DNA from: Vombatus ursinus
Taxonomy: Eukaryota > Chordata > Mammalia > Diprotodontia > Vombatidae
Reading direction: 5' to 3'
DNA length: 64,000 bases
Assembly: GCF_900497805.2 (NCBI RefSeq)
Contig: NW_020954576.1
Coordinates: 75,654,605-75,718,604 of the forward strand
Shown in pieces: positions 22,329 through 33,705 of the stretch. Both the position numbers and the translations under genes were made by a program. How positions within the stretch are numbered: position 1 is the stretch's first letter; each line of letters opens with the position of its first letter. The notes under the pieces were generated by a model. The model was not told the origin of the DNA. It searched no databases and saw nothing but the letters and a program-made list of their open reading frames with translations.

Positions 22329-23190
22329 GTTTTTGTTCAGTTGTGTCCTACTCTCAGGCATCCTGATGGGGTACAGGCCCAAGCTGAGACCTTTGCCCTT
22401 TACCCCAAAAAGAGTTTGGGTCCCATTTGTCTAAGGGATTCTCCTTGAATTCTCCCACTTGATCAAGGTCTCAGGCATTCCCCTGAGGCCATAATCCCAT
22501 CAACTGGCCTTTTGTTGTGGCTATGCCCAACCTCCCAATTCTCTGCTACCTCTAACCTAGCCTAGCTCTCCCTTGTTTTACCTACCTACGGTGCCTGACC
22601 CCCCACTTCCCACCCTTAATACTACCTGGGCTCCATTCTCCCTTGGCCACTTGGTCCAGGTCCCTGGCATTCTATTACCTCACAGTCCCCGCAGACTATT
22701 TGGCCACTCGTAGATCTCTCCCACAGTCTCTCTGTATATAAGGTCCATTTTGTCTCCATTAAGGTGCTCAGATTCTTATAATCTAGTACCTTCTCAGATT
22801 CCTTAAGAACCTAGCCAATAGCTTGCAAATGTTCAGATTCCTTAAGGGTCTGGCCAATATGGTGGATCCTTAATAAACCTTGTCTTTAGCTGAAAGAAGA
22901 GTTGGGTCGAATTCTTTTGGGCAGGACCCGGGTGTCGTGATCTCAGGGTGCCAGCACCCCTAAACCTCTAGACCTCATCAACCCCACTTTGGGTTTTCTT
23001 GGCAAAGATACTTGAATGATTTGCCATTTCCTTCTCCAGCTCATTTTACAGTTGAGGAAACTGAGTCAGAGTTTAAGTGACTTGCCCAGGGTCATACAGC
23101 TCATAAGTGTCTGAGGCTTGATTTGAACTCAGGTCTCTCTGGCTCCAGGCCCAACATTCCATCCACTGAGCCATATAACTTCTATATTAT
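22329..23190 (-). mobile_element. Second Ther1-like SINE, split by an LTR
   Basis: Starts 'gtttttgttcagttgtgtcc', breaks at 22,363, and resumes at about 22,981 with 'accccactttgggttttctt'. It then runs to the head complement near 23,180. Joining the two sides restores the normal SINE order, so the LTR at 22,364-22,980 was inserted into it. Confidence 0.85.
22364..22980 (+). mobile_element. Solo LTR inside a SINE
   Basis: 617 bp, TGATGGGG to CTCATCA. It shows a TATA-type box near 22,735, repeated 'cagattccttaag' blocks in the R region, AATAAA at 22,872-22,877 and 'cttgtctttagctgaaag'. It is longer than the 5.9-kb LTR because of the extra blocks. No internal viral genes; a solo fossil. Confidence 0.88.
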
Positions 23191-23234
23191 GCATCTTTGC
23201 TATCACTGTCCTGGCATATATTATTTTCCTGCAT

Positions 23235-23305
23235 GTGACCTAAGTATTTGGTTACTGTAGCCTGATATGGTTACATAGTTTGGTTATATAGCCTGATATG
23301 TGCTA
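23235..23305. repeat. Short imperfect tandem repeat
   Basis: Two units of roughly 32 bp share 'tttggtta', 'tagcctgatatg' and 'catag'/'ctatg'. Confidence 0.6.
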
Positions 23306-24429
23306 TGTTTCATGTATTGCACAAAACCTATGTATTTGATCTACAGTTAATTTTGTTAAATGTATGTGTAAAGGAGGTAAATAGCTGGCCCAGTCATCTC
23401 TGGCTATAGCACATCATTGCATGGAGTGTTAAGCTTATGACTTGGCTACTTCTAGAGAAAACATGTGATGACACTGAAAGGACTGGATGCTTGGTATGAT
23501 GCAGCAAATACCGGGATCTCTCCCTCTGTCTTCCTTCAGTTTAACATATGGCAAGTAATTCTTTCACCAGTGAAGGGTTATGGAGGGACTGCTTTTCCCT
23601 CACCCCACCAGAAAGGGTGAGCTGGGAGCACATGGTGGCTAAAGGACATCTGTTGCTTTAGGTTGACCTGATCTTATAAGACTGGGCCTTAGGCCCTTAG
23701 GTAACCTTTCTTTTCCCTTTGCTTTCTGTTTCTGTGGTATTAAATAGCAGTGCTGAGAGGGACGCATTCAGCCTTGGAGGCAGCCATGTGAGTTAGAGAA
23801 GTCTGGGAGTCCTGGGTCCCTCAGCTGGATGCTACTAGTTGTGGCAGGAGTATTCTGTAATTAACTACCTATACCCTTCAGGAAAAAGATGAACAGGGAG
23901 GGACAGGAGGAGGAGCCCTAAGCTCCTGGTCTGGCTTCCAAGACAGAAGAGTAGGACTTTGATAAGACAAAGTAGGGCTGAGTAAAATGTAACTATTTAG
24001 CAGTCTCAACAAACCTTATGTTTTGATGGTTTTAAGTCTCAGTCTCCCCAGAGACTATCCCCAGAGTAGTCTTAAATGACTATCTCTTGCTTTGAGTCTT
24101 TGTTCATGTGAGCACTTGTGAGCTTTCTGTGAGCCTATTTAGAATTTTCTTTTGTGTGGAGAAATAAATAGCAGTCCTATAGCAGATTATTATCATATGC
24201 TGAATATCCTTCTACTCCTTTCCCTTTTGGTAGAACCTAAGGGGAGCCAAACTTAAGGTTTAGGTAATTTTCCCTGGGGCTGTAAGGTGGAGTCGGTAAA
24301 GAACCTAAGACTCTAGTGAAAAATCCTAGACACTTTTTTTAGAGAGCTAGGCTCCCTCTTTCTGGATTGACCTTAGTCCATCCAAATTGCTAAGAAGAAA
24401 AGCAATTTGGTCCTGGGAAGGAAATGATA
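23306..24429. other. Unassigned DNA, possible old LTR
   Basis: No exon recognised. Two similar segments around 'aaatagcagt' (about 23,744 and 24,167), the second after 'gagaaataaatag', hint at an old LTR-like unit, but I found no paired ends. Treat as unknown. Confidence 0.3.
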
Positions 24430-24590
24430 TTATTGTCCCAGCTTTACAGATGAGGAAACTGAGGCAAACAGAAGTTAAGTGACTTGCCCTGGGTCTTACA
24501 GCTAGTAAATGTCTAAGGTCAGATATGAAGTCAGGTCTTCCTTACTCCAGGTCCTATGCTCTCTAAACCTAGCTGCCTGGGTACACTGCT
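24430..24590 (-). mobile_element. CORE-SINE fragment
   Basis: 'tacagatgaggaaactgagg', 'gttaagtgacttgccctggg' and 'cctagctgcctggg' are in reverse orientation. Confidence 0.75.
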
Positions 24591-25689
24591 GATATTGGAA
24601 AAAGAGAGAGAAGATGAATGCCCCAACACACCCTGCCTTAGCTTCAGCAACCAGATTCGTTTATTGTCATGACATATGTTTTCTTTTTGTTCTATATATT
24701 TTTTCTTTTTTTTTTTTGTAAATGCTCATGTAATTAGAAGGAGGATAATATGTTAACTGCACATGTCCTCAGAATTTGGCGTTAGCTATATGAGTACTCT
24801 ATAGAAACTGAAGACTGTTTATAATATTCATATACAAACTATACCCATATACAGGCTGTGATTTACTTGTGGGTGAAATATAGGTAGCATAGAGACGAGG
24901 AGAAACAGGGAAAGGGTCACTACCCCTTTATGGCCTTTTCCACTCTGCATGGGCCCCAGTGATTTGCATGTAACACAAGAAGAATAATGGGGGCAGGGTG
25001 AGAAGAGTCTCTTCAATACAGCTTCTCCAAAGGTCCTTTGTATTTTGCTAAGTGGATCCCCTAGAAATGATACTCTGACAGGGTGAGGAGAATTAAAAGA
25101 AATTTTTTAAAACCTAATTCAGATAAAGAGACGGACAGTCCACAAGATAGAGAAGAATCAGTTCAAAAAATATGCTTTAAAAAAATGCCTAAAGGCTTCT
25201 CTAGCTAGCTGGTTTGGTACAGCTGCCTGAACGAGGTTACATCACAAAATAGCTAAAGATAGTGCGTGGTGCTCTCAGGCTTAAGAGCTGGAAGACCCCC
25301 TCCCTCTTCCGTGCTTCTCAGTAGTTGAAAACCAGCAGATGGTAGCAGAGAATAGCAGCTTCAGTAGTGAAGATGCCCAGCAGAGTGCATCCCTCAAGAA
25401 CACTGGAGTGGAGGGAACAGAAGGAATAGCAGAGGACCCTAGGCTACTGAAGAAAGGAATTTACCAGATGACATTGGTGGCCCTGCGACATTGAAGGTAT
25501 GAGTTGTTCTGGACACATATGTATTCCTGGGTAAGACTTACTCCTTACTTGTGTGCTTTTTCTCTATGATATTGTGATAACATATGAGTGTGTTCCCCTG
25601 TATGTGGGTTGGGGAGATAGATATATTTGATTTTTCTAAAGGACATTTGACCATTTGCCCAGCCCCTCTATTTAATAGACTAGTGCCTC
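24591..25689. other. Unassigned DNA
   Basis: No recognised gene. The stretch 25,030-25,560 is somewhat richer in purines than its surroundings but has no long open frame. The minus frame at 24,828-25,016 has no known domain. Confidence 0.35.
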
Positions 25690-26280
25690 ATATAAAGTAG
25701 ATGCCTCTCAATCAGGGAATGGCTAAGCAAATTGTGGTACATGAATGTAATGGAATATTACTGTGCTGTAAGCAATGACAACTATAAATACAGAGAAATA
25801 TGGAAAGAGCTACATGACCTGATGTAGTCTACAGTAAGAAGAACCAAGAAAACAATATACAAAGTGACTATGAAAATGTAAACAGAAAGGACCACACACA
25901 GAAAAATCAAAAGTGAATGTTGCAAAATAATAAAAGGCAAGTATAGCTGGAAAAAAGAGATGAGAAGATACCCCACACTTTGCAGAGGTGTGAAGTCTGT
26001 GTGTTGCATATACTTTAGATTATTTTCCATGTATGATCAGTTATGCTGATTTTTCCCTTCTTTTTCCTCTTTTTATATGTGTGTATATACATATACATAT
26101 ATATTTGGTGAGGCAATTGGGGTTAAGTGACTTGCCCAGGGTCAGACAGCTAGTGTCAAGTATCTGAGGCCAGATTTGAACTCAGGTCTTCCTGACTCCA
26201 GGGCCAGTGCTCTATCTACTGCGTCACCTAGCTGACCCTTTCTTCTTTTTTAAAATCTTAAAAAAAATAGTGTTTGTTAT
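25690..26280 (+). mobile_element. Older L1 3' region, interrupted by a SINE
   Basis: 'ggctaagcaaattgtggtac', 'tggaatattactgtgctgta' and 'gtatgatcagttatgctgat' match an old marsupial L1 ORF2 end and 3'UTR. The minus frame at 25,782-26,030 is its shadow. A SINE splits it at about 26,103-26,238. Confidence 0.75.
26103..26238 (-). mobile_element. MAR1/WSINE-type SINE
   Basis: 'ggtgaggcaattggggttaa', 'agatttgaactcaggtcttc' and 'gcgtcacctagctgac' give a reverse, nearly full copy. Confidence 0.9.
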
Positions 26281-26792
26281 ATGTGTATACCCAGCTCCAA
26301 AGGCCGTTGTTATGGGACTCACTCTGCATTGGTAGAGATCAATTTCATATCTTCATGGGGGAGGGAAAGAGCTGATAAGAGGACAAGAGAGGGATTCATT
26401 CTCTTCTGTTTCTTTGGGCCCTTCTGGCTTTCAGCTTTGAGAGAAAAGATGGACAACGACAACTACAATTCAAGTTGCTGAAAGGAGAAAAAGACTCTAG
26501 GAAAATGCCTACATGAGAGGAGCTGGCAATTTCCATCATGCGCCTATACCCAGCTTGCTATACTACAGACTTTGGGGAATTTCTTCTTTGGGAAATTTGG
26601 GACTCTCTGAGTTCATCTGACTTACCTTGATCACAGTGGGAAAGTTCCTTCACTCTGTGATGTCTGGTATATATTCTCCTATATATAGGTTCCCAGATTT
26701 CTGCTTTGCTATGTGTGTTCATTGTGGACCTGTTATTTGCTGGGAAGAAAGTCAAGCCTAGACATAAAGCATATATGAAGCTTTTTCCCATC
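26239..26792. other. Unassigned DNA
   Basis: Contains a small plus frame (26,281-26,481) without known features. No repeat family recognised. Confidence 0.35.
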
Positions 26793-26809
26793 AAGAAATA
26801 GCAATTAAG

Positions 26810-26950
26810 GGGGCAGCTAGGTGGTGCAGTAGATAGAGCTCCAGCCCCGGAGTCAGGAGAACCTGAATTCAAATCTGGCCTCAGACACTTGATACTTACT
26901 AGCTGTGTGACCCTGAGCAAGTCACTTAACCCCGATTACCTCACCAAAAA
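26810..26950 (+). mobile_element. MAR1/WSINE-type SINE
   Basis: 'gggcagctaggtggtgcagt' to 'cttaaccccgattacctcac' plus an A tail. 17-bp flanking repeats at 26,793-26,809 and 26,951-26,967 differ at two bases. Confidence 0.93.
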
Positions 26951-26967
26951 AAGAAATAGTAATCAAG

Positions 26968-27544
26968 AGTTTAGCTTGAACCTGAAAACTACATTTCCTA
27001 GGTTTAGGTGTCAAACATGTGGCTGGACCAGATTAAAATATAATTGGGAAATATTTAACAAAACAGACAGGTAACATTACATTTCAAAATCTTCAGTATG
27101 TAGCCTGCAAAGATCTTTATTCGGTAGCCTATTTCTATTTGTTTTGTTTTCAAATATGGTTTATATTTGTCTTTTAAAAAAAATATCACCATAGTTTCCT
27201 TCTGTATCCCTTCCTTTGCTCCTCTCATTGCTCTAAACTAATAATATGTAGGTATAATTCTAACCCAGTATCTGTCTTTGAGGAGAGTAGAGAGGTTGCC
27301 TCTGGCCTCAACCTCTTGCTTCCCTTCCTGGCAGGCATTAAAGTCTCCCTTGGAGAAGGGGGTGGTGGGGAAGAGAGGTTAGAGATGGCTATTCTGCCTC
27401 TCTTCAAGCCACACCTCCATGCTACATGTGTGGGATGGCCTCATCACATATGCGATGACTATCTGGTAGGGGAAAGAGGAGGGATACAGGAAGATACAAG
27501 ATGATACAAAAAATATAAGACATCAATAAAAACTTACTTTAAAA
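26968..27544. other. Unassigned DNA
   Basis: No gene. A GC-richer patch at 27,340-27,400 carries overlapping short open frames on both strands, which argues against either being real. Confidence 0.4.
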
Positions 27545-27870
27545 AAAAGCAACCTAGTATCTTCTCATTACATCCAGGATCAAACATAAAATCCTTTGGT
27601 TTTTAAAGCCCTTCATAACCTGGTCCCTTCCTGCCTTTCTTATACCTTACTCCCCTCCATCTACACTACTGTCTACTGACATTGGGCTCCATGCTGTTCC
27701 TTGAAAAAGATTCCATCTCCAACTCTGATTTTTCACTGATTATTCTTCCTCTATTAGATTGTAAGCTCCTTGAGGGTAGGAACTTTTTTTTTTTGCCTTT
27801 CATTGTATTCCCAGTGCTAATCACAGATCTTGGCACTTACTAAAATCTTAATAAACTCTTGTGGACTTAT
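27545..27870 (+). mobile_element. L2 LINE 3' region
   Basis: 'cccttcataacctggtccct', 'agattgtaagctccttgagg' and 'gtattcccagtgctaatcac' are L2 landmarks in order. Confidence 0.8.
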
Positions 27871-27954
27871 GGTTCTGTGTTTTTTAAATTAAATGTCTTC
27901 TGTTTTGATCTAGTGTCTTCTGATTGACTGGTAAAAGAAATCTATTGGCAGGGT

Positions 27955-28114
27955 TTTTTTGTTTTGTTTTGTTTTTTGGCGAGGCAACTGGGGTTAAGTC
28001 ACTTACCCAGAGTCACACAGCTAGTGAGCCTTATGTGTCTAAGACCAATTTTGAACTCAGGTCCTCCTGACTCCAGGGCCATCCCTCTATTCGCTGTGCC
28101 ACCTAGCTGCCCCA
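27955..28114 (-). mobile_element. MAR1/WSINE-type SINE
   Basis: Poly(T)/(TTTTG) start, 'ggggttaagtcacttaccca', 'gaactcaggtcctcctgact' and 'tgccacctagctgcccc'. Confidence 0.92.
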
Positions 28115-29389
28115 AGGGGTCCTCGAACTATGGCTTTGAATGAATGCTGGACCACACTCACATCATTCTTCAGACCTCTGAACCTCAGGTTCCTGAGATT
28201 AATTTTGGTAGAGAGGTGATGTACAGGAGCAGAATGAAAACTGTATTTTCAGACACAGTCAAGATGTGGAAGAGAGGACATTCTTTTTGGTGGGGATGGG
28301 GGACAGGGATAGAATTGGTGGAGTTTGGGGGGGAGTAGTAATAAAACTTTTTTTTTCAAGGAGGAGAATAAATAAAAGTATCAATGAATCATTTAAAAAT
28401 ATAGAAGACAGCAGAAAGAAATTCAAAAAGAGATACAGATGAGTAGGGCAGTACAGGATCTATCACTAAGTATACAACAAAAAAAAACCCCAATTAATAG
28501 TTTCATATTGTGTTCAATTCTTTTGCAGTTAAATATGTGTGGATGTTTATGAAGTTTGTGATAATAAAATGAAAATTTTAAAAGAAAGAAGAAATGGCAG
28601 GTTTGAACTAGATGACCTCTAAGTTCTATTCTAAATCTCTGATCCTATGATCAAGGGGTCCCACATATAAGGGGGCCCTGGATGATACATACAAATTCAG
28701 CAATTTTCAATTGTTATTGTATTGCTTAAATGCAAAAAGTTTTAAATCCTAAGTTATCTTACCTGTCTTCCAACATTTGTCTAGTCTGCCTTTATGATCA
28801 AAGAATGGAAATTAATTCTGACATTAATACAAACAAGGCATAATTAGAAAGGTAAATATTCTGAAGGAGGAAAAAATATAATGTATTCTGAATGCAACTG
28901 CTAAAATAACTTCACATTTTCTGCCCTTGATATTTTTATGTAAATGATGGAAGCTAGAAAGGAGAAAGAATTATAGGGCTCTTAGATTGTTAACTCTATG
29001 AGGGTAGAGACCATGTCACAACTAATCTTTGAATTTTCCCCACTCAATAACAGTATAGTACTCAGCACACAGTGCTTAATAAATGTTTGTGAAACTCAAC
29101 TAAATCGAATTTATTTCATCTGAATTTATTTGAATTTCACAAGTATCTACATCCAGGCTCACTGCAACTCTTAGGAGTCATCATTATCAACATTACTTTT
29201 ATTATTATGAAAAATTATTAAAGATCACTAAAATAAAAATTATTCAAAACAAAATATACTTAAACATACAATTATCAATGTCAACAATAATTCATACTAA
29301 ATCATGTTCTTCTGATGTTTATAATTTATATATTCACATATGGATAAAATACATATTTTTCTTTTACACAGCTGTGGTCCATATGGATA
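28115..29389. other. Unassigned DNA with two old repeat scraps
   Basis: 28,590-28,660 resembles a CR1/L3 3' end ('ttgaactagatgacctctaa'). 28,975-29,095 resembles an L2 3' end ('agtgcttaataaatgtttg'). The remainder is AT-rich and unassigned. Confidence 0.5.
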
Positions 29390-29570
29390 TTAAAATTCTA
29401 GTTGGACTTTTTTTAAGTTTTGCATTATTTCACATAGGTCTTTCCATATTTCTTTAGATTCTTCATTTTTATCATGCATTATTATGATATACATGGATAT
29501 ACTACATTCTATTTAGCCAGACTGAGCCAATCTTGGGGCATTTTGCTTGTTCACAGTTTTTATTTTACAT
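29390..29570 (-). mobile_element. Old L1 ORF2-end fragment
   Basis: 'cacataggtctttccatatt' and 'atacatggatatactacatt' are a decayed complement of the L1 ORF2 C-terminal region. Confidence 0.55.
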
Positions 29571-29604
29571 GTAATAAAGAATAGGACCAAGTAATTGAAG
29601 ACCT

Positions 29605-30650
29605 TCAAGGCCAGATTAAGCCATCTGGACACCATTCTCAGATAATGGGGGGAGTCATTGAAGGCTTGGGAACAGGAGAGTGACATGATAAAAGTAATAT
29701 TTTAGGAAAGTTTGGCAGTGTTACACAGGATGCATTAGAAGGGGTGGGAAGACCTGGAGTCAAACTTCAATTAAGTAATAACTATGATGTGTGAGGAATC
29801 AGGGATATGTTCTAGCCAAATGACTTGCTCCCTGAATCTGGCCCTTTATTTTGCATCTCCCTGGACTGACACAAGCCATCTCCCATCCCTAAAATGCACC
29901 AAAACTGGGAAGGCAATTTTGAGTCTGGGGAACAGCTGGGAGTTTGTGAGGGAGTGACATGAAAAAAGAGTTATAAAGGGAGGTGGGGCCTTGCTTAGGG
30001 CCTTAAATGTTAGGCTAAAGAATTTGTTTTTTATCTTAGAAACACAGGAGCCATGGAAGATTTCTGAATAGGGGAATGACATGACCCCATTTGTCCCTTA
30101 TGAAGCTCCTTTTGTAATCGGCTTGGGTTCCTACGCAGCAGGAAGTTGGATTGGAGGGGAGGGAAAGAGACAAGAAGCAGAGAGACCAGTTAGGAAGCTA
30201 TTACAGTGGTACAAGGGAGTGAGGAGGGCTTGAAATAGGGGAGTGGAAATCTAGGTGTAGAAAAGGTGAAAGGGATGAGAAATGTTGAGGAAGCACAATC
30301 AAGACTTTGCAACTGATTTTGACTATGGGATGTGGGGAGAGGAAGGAGTCAAAGAAGACTGTGAGGTTATGAGCCTGAGGAAAAGAGACCATAGAATAGA
30401 AACAGGGAAGTTGTAAGGAGGAGCAGATTTAGCAGAGAAGATGAGTTCTATTTTTCACATGCCTGAGTTTGAGTTGCCTAAGGGACTTCTTGGAAGAGAT
30501 ACCTAACAGGCTGTTAACTGTGAGGAACTGGAATTCAAGAAAAGAGATTACAATTGGATATATAGACTTTGGAATGGGTGTAGAGGTGATCCCAGAACCT
30601 GGAACTTAATGAGATCATTAAGGAAGAAGAGTTTAGAGAGAAAAGACAAA
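29605..30650 (-). mobile_element. L2 LINE, about 1 kb, antisense
   Basis: Ordered inverse-L2 phrases: 'gaataggggaatgacatgac', 'gagaccagttaggaagctat', 'gggatgtggggagaggaagg', 'cctgagtttgagttgcctaa'. A partial repeat of the same block at 29,605-29,770 suggests two overlapping fragments or a local duplication. Purine-rich throughout; minus-strand open frames here are not genes. Confidence 0.7.
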
Positions 30651-30754
30651 GGGTCCCAAGGCAAAGCGCTAAGCAATACTCAAGGCTCTAGATTTGGGTA
30701 ACAATTTAACAAAGGAGAGGGAGGAGCAGTCAGCCGAGTAGGAGGACTCTTATT

Positions 30755-30895
30755 ATCATTGATATTAATCTGGTGGAAGGGAACTTGGACATCATCTAGT
30801 TCTACCTTTTCACTTTCTAGATGAAGAAACTACGGTCCAGAGGGGACAAGTGATTTGCTCAAATATATTGGGGCTAAGCTACCTGGTCTTTCATA
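30755..30895 (-). mobile_element. CR1/L3 or MIR-type fossil
   Basis: 'catcatctagttctaccttt', 'agatgaagaaactacggtcc' and 'gaggggacaagtgatttgct' match the inverse old-repeat pattern. Confidence 0.6.
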
Positions 30896-30971
30896 TATAC
30901 TGATCATATACATATTCCTTTGTTGCTAGTAAATATTCAATGTAGCCAGCTGAACTAGACCCTCTTCACAA

Positions 30972-31070
30972 TCACATTTTTAAATGCACAAAATAAAGAA
31001 GTAGGATGATGAAGGAAACTAGTTAAAATACAGTCATCGAAATATATTATGAACCCCAGGTTAAAAACTT
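30972..31070 (+). mobile_element. Second hAT-like DNA transposon fossil
   Basis: 'tttttaaatgcacaaaataa', 'ggaaactagttaaaatacag' and 'tatgaaccccaggttaaaaa' align with the element at 9,395-9,576 in the opposite orientation. Confidence 0.6.
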
Positions 31071-31727
31071 CAACTAAAGTCTAGGTTTATTATCCCAACT
31101 TCCATTCATAGTTGCAAGTCAAGTCCCTTGGAAGAGGCTACTATTTCTCCCCTCAGGGGTCTTGGGGATCTTGAGGGGTGTTTTTTAATGCTATAGCTCT
31201 GGTAGCTGTCTCCCTCCCCCCATTCCCCCACAGATTCTCACTTGATACCAATCAGACTTAATTAGAGATGGGGGGAGGGAAGGAAGAGGAAAAAAAGAAA
31301 GTTATAGGATAACTATTATATATTTAAAAGGAATAGCAAATTTTACGTAAAAGGTTTGTAGTTTCATGTACAATCATCTTTTTTTCCTTCTCTTCTACGT
31401 ATGGAAATGCTTGTTTTATTCCTTAAGTTCAGAATAGAATAAACAAAAATAAAAAAAGTTACAGATATTTACTAAAAAGTCTATAGGAATAATAGTTGGT
31501 ACAGAACGTCACTCCCAAACCAAGGGCACACTTTCCCAAAAGTACATCGAGTCGGGAAAAGTGGGGGTCAAGCTTAGAAAGCACGTATGGCAAAAGGGTT
31601 AACTCATAGATCCTGGTTCATGCAGCCCTCATAAAGTTCTTCATAGACATGGTATAGCCTTCTGCTGGGACTCCTGTAGAGCCCTAAAAGACTGCTTGTG
31701 TCTGTCCTCAGGTCCTGATGCAGTGAG
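31071..31727. other. Unassigned DNA
   Basis: No gene recognised. A C-rich/G-rich patch lies at 31,205-31,290. Confidence 0.4.
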
Positions 31728-31860
31728 CGAGTCAGTCAACAAGCATTTCTTAAATACTTACCAAGTACAAGGTGCTAGGAATACGAACATAAACAGAAAG
31801 AAAGCAAAACCCCTGCCCTCAAGAAGCTTATATTTTAATGGAGGACAATGTAGCCTGTGT
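31728..31860 (-). mobile_element. Inverse L2 3' end
   Basis: 'gtcaacaagcatttcttaaa', 'caaggtgctaggaatacg' and 'ctgccctcaagaagcttata' form an inverse L2 3' end. It stops just before an LTR. Confidence 0.7.
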
Positions 31861-31892
31861 GTCCTTCTAAAAATGGAGGTACTGGGAGGAAC

Positions 31893-32462
31893 TGATGTGG
31901 TTTAGGGGTTCAGGGGTGCCAGGACCCCAAAATCACAAGCGGGTACTGCCCAAAAGAATTCGACCCAAGCCTTCTTTCAGCCAAAGACAAGGTTTATTAG
32001 AACATCCATCATATTGGCCAGACTCTTAAGGAGTCTGAACATTAGTAAGCTATTGGCTTCTTGGGTAGATTATAAGAACCTAAGAAGTGGCTAGATTTTA
32101 GGAATCTGAGCATCTTAATGGAGACAAGATGGACCTTATATATAGAAAGCCTGTGGGAGGGATCTAGGAGTGGCCAAGTAGTTTGGGGTTAGAGGAGGAG
32201 GGGCCTAAGGAGATCTGGATGGGAGTGGCCAGTAAACTGGGGTGAACAGAATTCCTGAGGCCTGGACAATGGAGCCTCGCTAGGATTAAGTGTGGGAAAT
32301 GGCCGGGGGCCATAGGGAGGTAAAACAATGGAGGGGAGATTGGGTGTAACCACAAAGAAAGGCCAGTTGATGGGATTATAGCCTCAGGCGAAGGCCAGAG
32401 ATTTGGCCAAGTGGGATAGTCCAGGGTTTTTCCTTTCTGGGGCCCAGAGCCTAACCCCATCA
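31893..32462 (-). mobile_element. Solo LTR, reverse orientation
   Basis: 570 bp from TGATGTGG to CCCCATCA in plus-strand reading. U5/R complement ('cagccaaagacaaggttta'), TATA-box complement near 32,138 and U3 complement. GAAC sits immediately on both sides. Same subfamily as the 22.4-kb LTR, including the extra R-region blocks. The minus open frame at 32,164-32,460 is U3 sequence, not a viral gene. Confidence 0.88.
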
Positions 32463-32779
32463 GAACCAGCCAATCAGAAGGAAGGTCTGCAAGGGCAGAG
32501 GGTACTTCAATTTGTGAAGTCTAGAGCTGAAGTGAACTTCCAAAGTGAAGAGGATTCTAGAATCTGATAGAGAAAGCCTGGAATTCATCCTGGAAAGGAG
32601 AGATACTTTTGCTAGTCGCCGTTGTCCCAGGATGATACTAATGATGCTACTTGAATTGTTAGATTTTCCCTACAGCTAGCCTAAATTTACCTATATGCAA
32701 CTTGTAATTACTGCTCTTGCCTTCTGGGGTTAAGCAGAGCTAGTCTAATTCCTTTTCTACAAGATAGTCAAAAATACTT
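32463..32779. other. Unassigned DNA
   Basis: No recognised feature. Confidence 0.4.
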
Positions 32780-32791
32780 AAAGATGGTTAT

Positions 32792-32967
32792 TATGAGGGG
32801 GCAGCTGGATGATGCAGTGGATAGAGCACTGGCCCTGGAGTCTGGAAGACCTGAGTTCAAATGCTGCTCTTAGACCAGACACTTGACACTTACTAGCTGT
32901 GTGACCCTGGGCAAGTCACTTATCCCCAATTGCCTCACTAAAAAAAAAAAAAAGTTATTTTTTTAAA
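32792..32967 (+). mobile_element. MAR1/WSINE-type SINE
   Basis: 'ggggcagctggatgatgcag' to 'ccccaattgcctcactaaa' and a long A tail. 12-bp flanks AAAGATGGTTAT (32,780-32,791) and AAAGATAGTTAT (32,968-32,979) differ at one base. Confidence 0.93.
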
Positions 32968-33129
32968 AAAGATAGTTATGTCCCAGAGAGATTTCTCTTC
33001 TCCAGGAGAAACATCTCCAGTTCTGTTAACTGATCCTCATAGTTTGCTAGGGAAAATGCTTTGAAAACTTTAAAGCACAATATTAAGTATGGGCTTATAG
33101 CTGCTGTCTAAAGTCCCTGGCAGCTCAAT

Positions 33130-33245
33130 ATTTATTCAGAACCTGCTAGGTATCAGGCTGGACGCCAGTTGTGCAGAATGCTAAACAAACATAATATTTA
33201 GTTCCTGCCTTTTAGGAACTTACATTCTAATTCTAAGGTCTAACA
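33130..33245 (-). mobile_element. Inverse L2 3' end
   Basis: 'gaacctgctaggtatcaggc' and 'ttaggaacttacattctaat'. Confidence 0.65.
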
Positions 33246-33689
33246 ACAAGAGACAGTTAGGGAACAATTGTGTATTTACTGTACCAAAGGAACAGATTTA
33301 GAAGCTCTGTAGCAGACCTATGAGAAATCGGTGTGGGCTGGAGTAATTTAAATATAAACAAGAGCTTCTTCAAAAGTAAAATTTCAGACTATCAAACATT
33401 AAAACATTTTCAAGGAACAAAGTTTGCAAAGAATCAGGGAAACTAAAAATTATCTCTACTTTCGCTTTATCAACATTCATGTAATTATTTTAAAGTAATC
33501 TATGAGTATTTAAGAACACCACTTCATATGCAGAAACTGAAAGCAAAAGATAATCCATCCTTACAAGAAATAAATCAGATAACTTCGGTTCCTGCCTAGA
33601 GCTCCCAATTCAGGCTGTTCTCTGGAGTTGGAGTAGGGACTAGGAACAAGGGGTGCTGTGGGTTGCAGCCTCTATGGTAATTAGCGGCT

Positions 33690-33705
33690 CCCCCCCCCCC
33701 CCCCC
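33690..33705. repeat. Poly-C tract
   Basis: Sixteen consecutive C residues followed by GCGG; prone to length change and sequencing error. Confidence 0.9.
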
